Shown here piece by piece: positions 28,554 through 37,077 of a DNA stretch of 64,000 nucleotides. This stretch comes from Alphaproteobacteria bacterium (GTDB lineage: Bacteria; Pseudomonadota; Alphaproteobacteria; Geminicoccales; Geminicoccaceae). Positions within the stretch are counted from its first letter, which is position 1. The number at the start of each line of letters is the position of its first letter. The position numbers were made by a program, and so were the translations under genes. The notes under the pieces were generated by a model. It ran no database searches and was not told where the DNA came from. It worked only from the letters and a program-made list of their open reading frames with translations. The DNA lies in NCBI GenBank assembly GCA_026990035.1, contig JALSIM010000030.1:1-64000 (forward strand), given 5' to 3'.

Positions 28554-29743
28554 CGGCGTCCTTCCGCGATCGCCCAGCGGCCCAGCAAGGCCCGCTCCTC
28601 CTCGGTGATGCCGGTGACGTTGGCCGGCGGCATGGCCCGCGTCCAAGCCGTCTGCAGGGCGATCCGCCAGGCCTCGAGTCGGAGCAGGCGCTCCTCGTCG
28701 AAGCGCACCCCCTTGGGGGGTACCACCACCCCCTCCCAGACCGGCTCCGCGGCATGGCACATGGCGCAGCGCATCTCGACGATCTCCCTGGCCTGCGCGA
28801 ACAGCGCCGCGCGCGGCGGCTCCGCCTCGGCACCGGCCACGGCCCGCGGCAGGGTCAGCCAGGCGAGGGCGGCGATCGCCAGCGCCGCCACCAGCCAGCT
28901 CCACCAGGGGCCGGTCTCGCCACGATGGCGGCGGTTGAAGAAGTGGCGAACCGAAAAGCCGGTCACCAGCACCAGCGCCGCCACCAGCCAGACCTTCCCG
29001 GTGGCGAAGGTGAGCGGATAGTGGTTGGCGATCATGAAGAAGATCACCGGCAGGGTCAGATAGTTGTTGTGCAGCGAGCGCTGCTTGGCCTGCCGGCCGA
29101 GGGCGGGGTCGGGCTGCCGGCCGTCGATCAGCGCCGCCACCACCTTGCGCTGGTTGGGAATGATCACATGGCCGACGTTGGCGGCCATGATCGTGCCGAG
29201 CAGCGCGCCGAGATGGAAGAGCACGGCCCGGCCGCTGAAGATCTGCGACAGCAGCCAGGCGAGGAGCACGATCAGCAGGCTTCCGACCGCCGCCAGCCGG
29301 AACTCGTCGCGCGCCAGCGGCGACCGGCAGAGGCCCTCGTAGACCAGATAGCCGGCGACCAGCACCGCGAGGCTCGCGAGGATCGCCGCCACCGGAGGGA
29401 GGTCGAGCACCGCCGGATCCACCAGCAGCAGCGCGGCATTCCAGTAATAGTACGCGACCATGAGGAAGAAGCCGCTCAGCCAGGTGGTATAGGCCTCCCA
29501 CTTGAACCAGGTCAGCCGCTCCGGCAGCTCCGCCGGTGCCACCAGGTATTTGGTCATCCGGTAGAAGCCGCCGCCGTGAACCTGCCAGGCCTCGCCGGCG
29601 ACCCCGGGCGGCAGGCCGGGCCGCGCGCGCAGGCTGGCGTCGAGGGCGATGAAGTAGAAGGAGGTGCCGATCCAGGCCATGGCCGCGATCACGTGCAGCC
29701 AGCGCAGGACGAGGCTCGACCATTCGAGTAGCAGGGAATCCAC
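28550..29743 (-). CDS. puuD: PuuD: membrane cytochrome c-linked urate oxidase
   Basis: Protein of 397 residues with an N-terminal membrane domain of about eight helices (residues 10-300, the former DUF989) and a C-terminal cytochrome c domain with heme motif CAMCH at 326-330. This matches PuuD, reported as an integral membrane urate oxidase that passes electrons to cytochrome c and does not make H2O2. Histidines in the helices, for example H17, H191 and H225, are conserved-looking. It precedes guaD with a 4-bp overlap. HIU hydrolase and OHCU decarboxylase are not in the window. Confidence 0.88.
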   Translation of the reverse strand: MDSLLLEWSSLVLRWLHVIAAMAWIGTSFYFIALDASLRARPGLPPGVAGEAWQVHGGGFYRMTKYLVAPAELPERLTWFKWEAYTTWLSGFFLMVAYYYWNAALLLVDPAVLDLPPVAAILASLAVLVAGYLVYEGLCRSPLARDEFRLAAVGSLLIVLLAWLLSQIFSGRAVLFHLGALLGTIMAANVGHVIIPNQRKVVAALIDGRQPDPALGRQAKQRSLHNNYLTLPVIFFMIANHYPLTFATGKVWLVAALVLVTGFSVRHFFNRRHRGETGPWWSWLVAALAIAALAWLTLPRAVAGAEAEPPRAALFAQAREIVEMRCAMCHAAEPVWEGVVVPPKGVRFDEERLLRLEAWRIALQTAWTRAMPPANVTGITEEERALLGRWAIAEGRR

Positions 29744-30141
29744 GTTCCGAAGGCTCCGTCACCGGGCGAAGGCGGGCGCATCCTGACCAGCCCGCCACCG
29801 ACTGGCAAGCGGCGAGGCCCCTGCCCCCGGGAGGCGGGCGGGCGTCCGGCCCCTCCGCGCGTCGTCCCGCGATTTTTTTCGTTCCGGGACGGCCGCTTAC
29901 CCGGGCCGCCGCTACCCTCGGGTACGCATCACCGGGCGTGCGACTACCTTCACGCGCATAGCCAACGGTTGTATAAGAGAGCGGGTATTCTAATTTAACG
30001 AAGTCGCAAGACAACGAAACTAACGTGTTGGGTGGAACGTCAGAGCCGGGTGGTGCCGACCAACGCGCGAGCGTATCCGTCGACCGGCCTGACCAGTCCG
30101 GAACGGGTCCCCTACCCGACCCGGCAGGAAAGGAGTGAGTC
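29744..30141. other. 398-bp gap upstream of the XRE regulator
   Basis: No gene is seen. It holds an inverted repeat (CGTCCCG at 29863-29869 and CGGGACG at 29885-29891) whose loop contains seven T. An AT-rich patch at 29965-30030 with TATTCTAATTTAAC is the likely promoter area of the XRE gene. Confidence 0.5.
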
Positions 30142-30573
30142 ATGACGGCAACCATGGCAAGACCGAAAACCGAAGCCCGGCCGGGCCGGTCGCGTGCCCA
30201 GGAAGTGGATCGCCATGTCGGCGCCCGCATGCGCGAGCGGCGCATTATGCTGGGACTCACGCAGCAGCAGATGGCCGAGCTGATCGGTGTCACCTATCAG
30301 CAGGCCCACAAGTACGAGAAGGGCATCAACCGGATCGCCGCCGGCCGGCTGTTCACGATCGCCCAGGCGCTCGGCGTCGATGTCGGCTATTTCTTCGAGG
30401 GCATGGAAACCGAGCGGGATTTCAAGCCGACCCCCCAGCAGCGGATGCTGCTCGAGCTGGCCCGCAATTTCATCGCCCTGCCCAACCGCAAGTACCAGGA
30501 AGCGATCTGCAACCTCGCGCGGGCGCTCGCGAGCGTCGAGGAAGGCGCCGAGGACGGGCTCAAGGGCCTCTGA
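30142..30573 (+). CDS. XRE-family regulator, PraR-like
   Basis: DNA-binding protein of 143 residues. The Cro/CI-type helix-turn-helix covers about residues 25-85: RMRERRIMLGLTQQQMAELI, then VTYQQAHKYEKGINR. This block is highly conserved in a family found widely in alphaproteobacteria, including PraR of rhizobia, which controls attachment and surface traits. The 50-residue tail is family-specific. An ATG at 30142 is used; GGAAAGGAGTG lies upstream. A long AT-rich leader suggests its own promoter. Targets are unknown. Confidence 0.87.
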   Translation: MTATMARPKTEARPGRSRAQEVDRHVGARMRERRIMLGLTQQQMAELIGVTYQQAHKYEKGINRIAAGRLFTIAQALGVDVGYFFEGMETERDFKPTPQQRMLLELARNFIALPNRKYQEAICNLARALASVEEGAEDGLKGL

Positions 30574-30632
30574 TTCCATCTCCGGCGGACCGCCGACGAC
30601 CCTCGGCGATCCGCCCGCCCGATCGATCGCGA

Positions 30633-30663
30633 CGATCCGGGCGGTGCCAGGCCGCCCGGATCG
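30633..30663 (+). terminator. Perfect 12-bp stem-loop after the XRE gene
   Basis: CGATCCGGGCGG and CCGCCCGGATCG flank the loop TGCCAGG, 59 bp after the XRE stop. There is no T-run, but the stem is long and GC-rich. Confidence 0.55.
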
Positions 30664-30689
30664 CTTCGCGCCCGCCTCGGGCCGCGGAC

Positions 30690-30718
30690 TTGCCTCGCCC
30701 TTCCCCCCTCGGCTAGGG
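30690..30718 (+). promoter_or_regulatory. Candidate promoter of the dctPQM operon
   Basis: TTGCCT (30690-30695) and CTAGGG (30713-30718) are 17 bp apart, 38 bp before the dctP start. The -35 is reasonable; the -10 is G-rich. Confidence 0.35.
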
Positions 30719-30756
30719 TCGCTCCGATCCAAGCCAGAGATGCGGGGAGGAAAAAC

Positions 30757-31743
30757 ATGAAAATCAAGACCTTACTGGTGACCGGCGCGATCCTGCTCGT
30801 CGGTCAGCAGGCCGATGCCCTGGTCCTCAAGGCCTCGCACCAGTGGCCCGGCGGCAAGGGCGATGTGCGCGACGAGATGGTCCAGATCATCAAGCGCGAG
30901 GTCGAGGCCGCGAACGTCGGCATCGAGATCAAGGTCTATCCGGGCAAGTCCCTCTACAAGCCCAAGGAACAGTGGGCGGCGATGGTCAAGGGGCAGCTCG
31001 ACATCTCCGCCTTCCCGCTGGATTACGCCTCGGGCCGGCATCCCCAGTTCAGCGCCACTCTCATGCCGGGGCTGGTGCGCAACCACGAACGGGCCCGGCG
31101 TCTCAACGATTCGCCCTTCATGGAAAAGATCAAGAAGATCATCGACGACGCGGGGGTGGTGGTCATTTCCGACGCCTGGCTCGCCGGCGCCTTCGGCTCC
31201 AAGAAGGGCTGCGTCCGCGGTCCCGAATCGGTCGAGGGGCTGGTGATGCGGGCCGCCGGGCCGATGTTCGAGGAGATGCTGGCGGCCGCCGGCGCCTCGA
31301 TCGCCTCGATGCCCAGCTCCGAGATCTACACCGCCATGCAGACGGGTGTGCTGGACGCCGCCAACACCAGCTCCGGCAGCTTCGTCTCCTATCGCCTCTA
31401 CGAGGTGGTGAAATGTCTCACCGCGCCGGGGGCCAACGCCCTCTGGTTCATGTACGAGCCGATCCTGATGTCGAAGAAGACCTGGAACAAGCTCGACGAC
31501 GCCCAGCGTCAAGCCTTCCTCGAGGCCGGCCGGAAGGCCGAGGATTATTTCTTCGAGGAGGCGCGGAAGCTCGACCAGAAGATGATCGATGTCTTCACCA
31601 AGGCGGGCGTCGAGGTGGTCGAGATGAGCGGTGAGGAATTCGATGCCTGGCTCGAGGTGGCGAAGAAGAGCGCCTACCGGAAATTCGCCGAGAAGGTCGA
31701 AGGCGGCGCCGAGCTGATCGAACTCGCCCTCTCCGTCGAGTAG
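30757..31743 (+). CDS. dctP: TRAP transporter solute-binding protein DctP
   Basis: Periplasmic binding protein of 328 residues with a signal peptide (MKIKTLLVTGAILLVGQQADA, cleaved after about residue 22). The family fold is marked by FPLDYASGRHPQFSAT, the ligand-carboxylate Arg in LVMRAAGPMFEEML and SSEIYTAMQTGVLDAANT. It opens dctPQM. GGGGAGG precedes the ATG. The ligand is probably an organic acid, but the type is not readable. A strong hairpin follows its stop. Confidence 0.9.
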   Translation: MKIKTLLVTGAILLVGQQADALVLKASHQWPGGKGDVRDEMVQIIKREVEAANVGIEIKVYPGKSLYKPKEQWAAMVKGQLDISAFPLDYASGRHPQFSATLMPGLVRNHERARRLNDSPFMEKIKKIIDDAGVVVISDAWLAGAFGSKKGCVRGPESVEGLVMRAAGPMFEEMLAAAGASIASMPSSEIYTAMQTGVLDAANTSSGSFVSYRLYEVVKCLTAPGANALWFMYEPILMSKKTWNKLDDAQRQAFLEAGRKAEDYFFEEARKLDQKMIDVFTKAGVEVVEMSGEEFDAWLEVAKKSAYRKFAEKVEGGAELIELALSVE

Positions 31744-31756
31744 CACGGCTTCCGGC

Positions 31757-31786
31757 GGCCGGCCCGCGGAGGTCCCCGGGCCGGCC
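31757..31786 (+). promoter_or_regulatory. Intercistronic stem-loop after dctP
   Basis: GGCCGGCCCG and CGGGCCGGCC form a 10-bp perfect stem with a 10-nt loop, 13 nt after the dctP stop and 49 nt before dctQ. It probably protects or partly terminates the dctP message. Confidence 0.55.
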
Positions 31787-31835
31787 CGCTTCCTGCCATC
31801 GCTCGAACCGAGACGACCAGCCCGGGGAGATCCGC

Positions 31836-32354
31836 ATGGAGGCTTTCGCGCGTCTGGTACGCGCGCTCTCGCTGGCGGCGGGCCTCGTCGCCGCCGGACT
31901 GCTGGCGGCGGCGGTGGTGGTGGTCTGCCAGATGGTCTTCATCCGCTACCTGCTCGGATCCTCCACCGTCTGGCAGACCGAGTTCGTGACCTATGCGCTG
32001 GTCGCCACCACCTTCCTCGGCAGCCCCTACGTGCTGGCCCTCAAGGGCCATGTGATGGTCGATCTCCTCCCCCTCTACCTGGGCCGCCGCGGCCGCTTTC
32101 TCCTCGCCGTCCTCGCCAATCTGCTGACCCTTCTGTTCTGCCTGGCCCTCTTCTGGCAGGCGGCCTTCTACTGGACCGAGACCTGGGTCGAGGGCTGGAC
32201 CACCGACACCGTCTGGGCGCTGCCGCTCTGGATCCCCGTGCTGCCCCTGCCGGTGGGCGCCTTCCTTCTCCTCCTCCAGCTCGCCGCCGATCTCGGCCTG
32301 CTCCTGAGCGGCCGCGCGGAGCCCTTCGGCAAGGCCGGGAGCAGCGCTCTGTGA
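31836..32354 (+). CDS. dctQ: TRAP transporter small permease DctQ
   Basis: Four-helix membrane protein of 172 residues. The loop FLGSPYVLALKGHVMVDLLP is the DctQ hallmark. Its stop overlaps the dctM start by 4 bp (GTGA). It forms the integral membrane complex with DctM. Confidence 0.9.
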   Translation: MEAFARLVRALSLAAGLVAAGLLAAAVVVVCQMVFIRYLLGSSTVWQTEFVTYALVATTFLGSPYVLALKGHVMVDLLPLYLGRRGRFLLAVLANLLTLLFCLALFWQAAFYWTETWVEGWTTDTVWALPLWIPVLPLPVGAFLLLLQLAADLGLLLSGRAEPFGKAGSSAL

Positions 32355-33673
32355 GCCCCCTCGAGATCGGTGTCCTCGTCGGCCTCGCCACGATCCTCGT
32401 GCTGGCGGCGGGGGTCCCCATCGCCTTCGGCCTGGGGCTCGTTTCCATCGCCTTCCTGGTGCTCTTCGAGGGCGCCGGTGCGTTGTCGCTGCTGGCCGAA
32501 ACCTTCTTCGCCGGGATCGCCGAATTCTCGCTGGTCTCCATCCCCATGTTCATTCTCATGGGCGCGGCGGTGGCGGGATCGCCGGCCGGCCGCGATCTCT
32601 ACGCCGCTCTCGACCGCTGGCTGTGGCGGGTACCCGGAGGACTGATCATCGCCAACATCGGCGCCTGCGGCATCTTCGCCGCCCTCTCCGGATCCTCTCC
32701 CGCGACCTGCGCGGCGATCGGCAAGATGGGCATTCCCGAGATGCGCAGCCGCGGGGTGCCCGACGAGCTCGCCACCGGGGCCATCGCCGCCGGCGGTACA
32801 CTCGGGATCCTGATCCCGCCCAGCATCACCATGATCGTCTACGGGATCGCCACCGAGACCTCGATCGGCCGCCTCTTCCTGGCCGGGATCCTGCCGGGGC
32901 TGATGCTCACCGCCCTGTTCATGGCCTGGTCGCTCTATCTGAGCTGGCGGCGGGGCTGGCGCTTCGGCGCCCGCGAGCGCGGCTACAGTTGGCGCGAGAA
33001 GTTCGAAGTGCTGCCGCGGGTGCTGCCCTTTCTGGCGATCGTCGTCGGCGTCCTCTACGTCCTCTACGGCGGCATCGCCACGCCTTCGGAAGCCGCCGGC
33101 GTCGGGGCCGCCCTGTGCCTGCTGCTGGTGGTGGTGATCTACCGGATCGTCGATCCGCGGCGGCTGTGGGCCATCCTCCGCGACAGCACCCGCGAGTCGG
33201 TGATGATCATGCTGATCATCGCCGCCTCGGCGCTCTTCTCCTACATGCTCTCGAGCCTGTTCATCACCCAGTCGGTGGCGGAGGCGATCGCCGCCCTCGA
33301 GGTCAACCGCTGGGTGCTGATGGGGGTCATCAACCTCTTCCTCCTGGTGGCCGGCTTCTTCCTGCCGCCGGTGGCGGTGATCGTCATGACCGCCCCCATC
33401 CTGCTGCCGATCATCACCCAGGCGGGCTTCGATCCCTACTGGTTCGCGGTGATCTTCACCATCAACATGGAGATCGGGCTGATCACCCCGCCCGTGGGCC
33501 TCAATCTCTATGTGATCAACAGCATCACCCCCGACGTGCCGCTGCCGGTGGTGCTCCGCGGCGCCCTCCCCTTCATGCTGATGATGGTGTTCGGCATCGT
33601 GCTGCTGAGCCTGTTTCCGCAGATCGCAACCTGGCTTCCCGATCTGCTCATGGGCCCGGCCCATTTCGGCTGA
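32351..33673 (+). CDS. dctM: TRAP transporter large permease DctM
   Basis: Large permease of 440 residues with about twelve hydrophobic segments and sodium-coupled TRAP motifs such as IPMFILMGA, SSPATCAAIGKMGIPEM and GTLGILIPPSITMIVYG. The final portion has MEIGLITPPVGLNLYV. The start is GTG, coupled to dctQ. A GST gene follows at 70 bp and may share the transcript. Confidence 0.92.
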   Translation: MSPLEIGVLVGLATILVLAAGVPIAFGLGLVSIAFLVLFEGAGALSLLAETFFAGIAEFSLVSIPMFILMGAAVAGSPAGRDLYAALDRWLWRVPGGLIIANIGACGIFAALSGSSPATCAAIGKMGIPEMRSRGVPDELATGAIAAGGTLGILIPPSITMIVYGIATETSIGRLFLAGILPGLMLTALFMAWSLYLSWRRGWRFGARERGYSWREKFEVLPRVLPFLAIVVGVLYVLYGGIATPSEAAGVGAALCLLLVVVIYRIVDPRRLWAILRDSTRESVMIMLIIAASALFSYMLSSLFITQSVAEAIAALEVNRWVLMGVINLFLLVAGFFLPPVAVIVMTAPILLPIITQAGFDPYWFAVIFTINMEIGLITPPVGLNLYVINSITPDVPLPVVLRGALPFMLMMVFGIVLLSLFPQIATWLPDLLMGPAHFG

Positions 33674-33743
33674 AGCGTCGCAGCCGGCTGGCGGAGACCG
33701 CACCGGAACCCCATTCATGGGAGAAAGCGGACGGGAAAACGCG

Positions 33744-34379
33744 ATGATCGATCTCTATACCTGGAGCACGCCCAACGGCCGCAAGATCTCCATCATGCTC
33801 GAAGAGTGTGGCCTCGCCTACGAGGTGCATCCGATCGACATCGGCAAGGGCGAGCAGTTCGACCCGGAATTCCTGAAGATCAGCCCCAACAACAAGATCC
33901 CCGCGATCGTCGATCGCGACAACGGCTGGAGCGTGTTCGAGTCGGGCGCCATCCTGATCTATCTCGCCGAAAAGACCGGCCGCTTCCTGCCGCAGGAGCC
34001 GAAAAAGCGCCTGCAGACCCTGGAATGGCTGATGTTCCAGATGGGCGGCGTGGGGCCGATGTTCGGCCAGGCCCATCATTTCCTGAAGTTCAACCCCGGC
34101 AAATGCCCCTATGCCGAGGAGCGCTATCACGCGGAAACCCTGCGCCTCTACGGGGTCATGGACCGTCGCCTGGCGGGAAGCCCGTATCTCGCCTGCGAGG
34201 AATACACGATAGCCGACATCGCCACCTGGCCATGGGTTTCCCGTTTCGAATGGCAGCGCGTCGACCTCGCTGGCTTCCCCAATGTGCGCAGGTGGTATCT
34301 GGAGATCGCGGCCCGGCCGGCCGTCCTGCGCGGCTACGATGTTCCGAAACGCGACCAGCGGATCCCGGTGCCCCGATGA
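33744..34379 (+). CDS. Glutathione S-transferase, Nu/YfcG-like
   Basis: GST of 211 residues. The thioredoxin-fold N-domain has YTWSTPNGRKISIMLEE, where TPNG is the signature of Nu-class enzymes (YfcG/YghU) that act as disulfide-bond reductases, then NNKIPAIVD and ESGAILIYLAEK for glutathione binding. The C-domain contains the N-capping box YTIADIATWPW. ATG at 33744 is chosen; one at 33717 adds nine residues. Its stop overlaps the start of the broken ybaK-like gene (ATGA). Confidence 0.88.
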   Translation: MIDLYTWSTPNGRKISIMLEECGLAYEVHPIDIGKGEQFDPEFLKISPNNKIPAIVDRDNGWSVFESGAILIYLAEKTGRFLPQEPKKRLQTLEWLMFQMGGVGPMFGQAHHFLKFNPGKCPYAEERYHAETLRLYGVMDRRLAGSPYLACEEYTIADIATWPWVSRFEWQRVDLAGFPNVRRWYLEIAARPAVLRGYDVPKRDQRIPVPR

Positions 34380-34734
34380 GCGTCGTCGAAACCCTTCCCG
34401 TCCGCCGCGTCCGCCGGGCGCTGGCCGCCGAACAGATCAAGGAACGCCTCGTCGAGTTCGACGAGCCGGCCCGGCCCGGGTCGAGGCGCTCACCGGCTTT
34501 CCGACGGGCGGAGTGGCGCCGGTCGGTTCGATCACGCCGATGCCGGTGGTGATCGATGCCGGCCTCGCCCGCTTTCTCAGGATCTGTGCCGGGGCCGGGC
34601 ATCCGCGCCGCGTCATGGAGCCGACCTTCGACGATCTCCTGTTGCCGACCGACGGCAGGGTCGAGGCGCGCGTCGCCACCGGATCAGGGCGGCCGCCGGC
34701 GCCGTTGACGATGGATCGGGCCGCCTATAGATAG
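34376..34734 (+). pseudogene. YbaK/EbsC-family aminoacyl-tRNA deacylase remnant with internal deletion and frameshift
   Basis: The first ~32 codons (VRRVRRALAAEQIKERLVEF) match the N-terminus of YbaK-domain proteins. At about 34470-34480 the reading frame changes, and homology resumes with ALTGFPTGGVAPVG, then MPVVIDAGLARFLRI and a C-terminal deacylase-like end reaching TAG at 34732. About 60-70 residues of the central domain, including the lysine-bearing active region, are missing compared with ~155-residue family members. The uninterrupted first frame would stop after 58 residues. The start codon still overlaps the GST stop, so the gene was once coupled to it. The protein is inferred to be non-functional. 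Confidence 0.75.
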
Positions 34735-34744
34735 GCGCGCGTAC

Positions 34745-34837
34745 GGAGACGTGGCCGAGTGGCTGAAGGCGGCGGTTTGCTAAACCGTTGTACGGTGACA
34801 AGCCGTACCGAGGGTTCGAATCCCTCCGTCTCCGCCA
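34745..34837 (+). tRNA. tRNA-Ser(GCT)
   Basis: Acceptor arms GGAGACG and CGTCTCC pair perfectly, followed by discriminator G and an encoded CCA (34835-34837). The anticodon loop TTGCTAA gives GCT, reading AGC/AGU. A long class II variable arm and the T-loop GGTTCGAATCC are present. The length is 93 nt including CCA. Confidence 0.95.
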
Positions 34838-34946
34838 GATCGATCGAAGGACGCCGGATCGTGAGCCGAGCGATCGAGCGCCCGCCATGTTTCCTTCCCC
34901 GACGCGAGTATTTCGCCTCCCCGCGATATCGCCGGCGGCGGATGCG

Positions 34947-36128
34947 ATGACCGCGCCCTCGAAGGTTCCCGACCGAGGATTTCCCCCGAGCGAGTTCGCC
35001 GACCGCACCTCCCGTGCGCAGGCCCGCATGGCGGCGCGCGACATGGCCGGCATGCTGCTCACGACGGAACCCGAAATCCGCTACTTCACGGGATTTCACA
35101 CCGCGTTCTGGCAGAGTCCGACGCGCCCCTGGTTCCTGTTCCTGCCGGTAGAGGGCGAGCCCGTCGCCCTCATCCCCGAGATCGGCGTGCCGGCGATGCG
35201 GCGAACCTGGATCGAGGACATCCGGAGCTGGCCGGCACCACGGCCCGAGGATGACGGGCTGAGTCTCCTGATCGATCTCTTGGCGCCGCTCGCCCGAAGC
35301 CGCCGGCGGCTCGGCGTGTTGAAGGGCCCCGAGACGCATCTCCGCATGCCCCTCGACGATTACGAACGGCTGCTCGCGGCCCTGCCCGGTCTCCGGATCG
35401 TCGATGCCACGCCGATCGTTCGCGCGCTGCGCATGGTGAAGACGCCGGCCGAGATCGAGAAGATCGCCCATGCCTGTGCGATCGGCGCAAACGCTTTCGC
35501 ACGGCTGCCGGAGCTCGCCGCACCGGGCCTGCCGCTCGAGGATCTCTTTCGGGCCTTCCGGCGGGAGGCGCTCGCCCGAGGGGCGGACGAAGTGCCCTTT
35601 CTGGCCGGGAGCGCCGGCCCGGGAGGATACGAGGATGTGATTTCGCCCCCCTCCCGCCGCCCTCTGGAGCAGGGCGACATCCTGATGCTCGATCTCGGCC
35701 TGCGCTGGGACGGCTATTTCTGCGATTTCGACCGCAACTTCGCCATCGGAAGGGCCGAGGACGCGGCCCGCCGTGCCTACGATCTGCTGTGGCGGGCGAC
35801 CGAAGCGGGCATCGCCGCCACCCGTCCCGGCGCCACCTGCCGCGAGCTGTACCGGGCCATGCGGGCGGTGCTCGCCGAAGCGGACGACGGAGACGGCAAC
35901 ATCGGCCGCCTCGGCCACGGGCTCGGAATGCAGCTCACCGAATGGCCGTCGATCATGGAAGGCGACGATACGGTGATCGAGGAGAACATGGTGCTCACCC
36001 TGGAGCCCTCGCTTTCCTCGAGCGGAAATCGCATGATGGTGCAGGAGGAGAATCTCGTCGTCGGGCCCCGGGGCGCCCGGCTGCTCACCACCCGGGCGGC
36101 GCCGGAGCTGCCCGTGATCCGGGGATGA
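34947..36128 (+). CDS. M24-family Xaa-Pro-peptidase-like hydrolase
   Basis: Creatinase/aminopeptidase-P-fold protein of 393 residues. The N-domain contains IRYFTGFHTAFWQSPTRPW. The catalytic pita-bread domain keeps metal ligands: Asp in LMLDLGLRWDG, Asp in FCDFDRNF, His in GRLGHGLGMQ, Glu in LTLEPS and Glu in MVQEEN. ATG at 34947 is chosen as closest to family length. It is separated by 4 bp from an Asp/Glu-racemase-like gene, so they are probably co-transcribed. M24 enzymes with such a partner occur in compatible-solute catabolism (EutD/DoeA with EutA), but the N-domain does not look like DoeA, so the substrate is open. Confidence 0.85.
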   Translation: MTAPSKVPDRGFPPSEFADRTSRAQARMAARDMAGMLLTTEPEIRYFTGFHTAFWQSPTRPWFLFLPVEGEPVALIPEIGVPAMRRTWIEDIRSWPAPRPEDDGLSLLIDLLAPLARSRRRLGVLKGPETHLRMPLDDYERLLAALPGLRIVDATPIVRALRMVKTPAEIEKIAHACAIGANAFARLPELAAPGLPLEDLFRAFRREALARGADEVPFLAGSAGPGGYEDVISPPSRRPLEQGDILMLDLGLRWDGYFCDFDRNFAIGRAEDAARRAYDLLWRATEAGIAATRPGATCRELYRAMRAVLAEADDGDGNIGRLGHGLGMQLTEWPSIMEGDDTVIEENMVLTLEPSLSSSGNRMMVQEENLVVGPRGARLLTTRAAPELPVIRG

Positions 36129-36132
36129 GCGG

Positions 36133-36879
36133 ATGAAGCCGGATTTCGACACGGACGAGGGAATCGGCCGGCGTGCCAGCCTCGGGGTCCTGGTGCTGGC
36201 CGAAGACGCGACGGTGGAGCCGGAGCTCGCCCGGATCACCGCGCTCGAAGGCGTCGCGCTCTACCACAGCCGCATCCCCATGGCGGCGGAGGTGCGCCCC
36301 GACACCCTCGCCCGCATGGAACGCGAGCTGCCCGATGCGGTGCGTCTGTTGCCGGCCGCCGCGGATCTCGAGGTCGTCGCCTATGCCTGCACCTCGGGGG
36401 CGACGATGCTCGGCTCAGAAGCCGTCTCCCGGGCGATCGGGGCGGTCCTTCCGCGTGCCCGCGTCACCGATCCCCTGGCGGCGATCCTCGCCGCCGGCCG
36501 CGCGCTGGAGGTGCGGCGGCTGGGGCTCCTCACCCCCTATCTGCCGGCGATCTCCGAGCGCCTGCGGGGAGCCCTCGAGCAGGCCGGGTTCGAAATCGTC
36601 GCGTTCGGATCGTTCGAGGAGAGCGACGACCGCATCGTTGCCCGGATCACCCCGACCAGCATCCTCCGTGCGGCCGAGCAGGTGGCGCAGGCCGCCGCCT
36701 GCGAGGCGCTGGTGATCTCCTGCACCGGTCTCCGCTGTCTCGACATCCTCGAGGAGCTCGAACGGCGGATCGGCATCCCGGCCATCTCGAGCAACCAGGC
36801 GCTCGGCTGGCAGATGCTGCGGCTGAGCGGCATCCGCGATCTCCTCCCCGGCTTCGGACGGCTCCTTTCGCACCACTAG
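36133..36879 (+). CDS. Asp/Glu racemase superfamily protein, maleate isomerase/EutA-like
   Basis: Protein of 248 residues with the two catalytic cysteines of the superfamily: C86 in AYACTSGA and C197 in VISCTGLR. The blocks LGVLVLAEDATVEPEL and ISSNQALGWQMLR fit the maleate isomerase, arylmalonate decarboxylase and EutA subgroup. Having both cysteines favours isomerase or racemase chemistry over decarboxylation, for which a single cysteine suffices. It follows the M24 gene directly. Confidence 0.83.
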   Translation: MKPDFDTDEGIGRRASLGVLVLAEDATVEPELARITALEGVALYHSRIPMAAEVRPDTLARMERELPDAVRLLPAAADLEVVAYACTSGATMLGSEAVSRAIGAVLPRARVTDPLAAILAAGRALEVRRLGLLTPYLPAISERLRGALEQAGFEIVAFGSFEESDDRIVARITPTSILRAAEQVAQAAACEALVISCTGLRCLDILEELERRIGIPAISSNQALGWQMLRLSGIRDLLPGFGRLLSHH

Positions 36880-36956
36880 CCGAGGTGCGCAGCCCCGCCT
36901 GCGCCGGTCGGGCAGCCTCGCGGCCCCGCGCCTACCATCGCCATCGCTGTCACCAC

Positions 36957-36973
36957 CGGCTCCGACGGAGCCG
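36957..36973 (+). terminator. Hairpin after the M24/EutA-like pair
   Basis: CGGCTCC and GGAGCCG pair around a GAC loop, about 77 bp after the EutA-like stop. No T-run is present. Confidence 0.35.
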
Positions 36974-36994
36974 CGTGGCTCCCGCGATCGAATC

Positions 36995-37023
36995 CCCTTG
37001 CGACAAGATTTATGTCGAAAGGG
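36995..37023 (+). promoter_or_regulatory. Palindromic operator upstream of the MerR-VWA unit
   Basis: CCCTTGCGACA and TGTCGAAAGGG form an inverted repeat with a single mismatch across a 7-bp spacer. The right half TGTCGAAAGG recurs as a direct copy at 37056-37065, touching the ribosome-binding site. The likely ligand is the MerR protein encoded next, by autoregulation. Confidence 0.65.
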
Positions 37024-37024
37024 A

Positions 37025-37052
37025 TTGACGGTCCCCTCTCAAATAACATAAC
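37025..37052 (+). promoter_or_regulatory. Promoter of the MerR-VWA unit
   Basis: TTGACG (37025-37030) and CATAAC (37047-37052) are 16 bp apart. The palindrome abuts the -35, and the extra half-site falls near the expected +1. Confidence 0.55.
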
Positions 37053-37077
37053 TTTTGTCGAAAGGAGGGTCACGGCC

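Noticed and set aside
34947-36128. M24 protein as ectoine hydrolase DoeA/EutD
   Set aside because: The N-terminal domain lacks the DoeA-like sequence and no ectoine transporter or deacetylase genes are adjacent.
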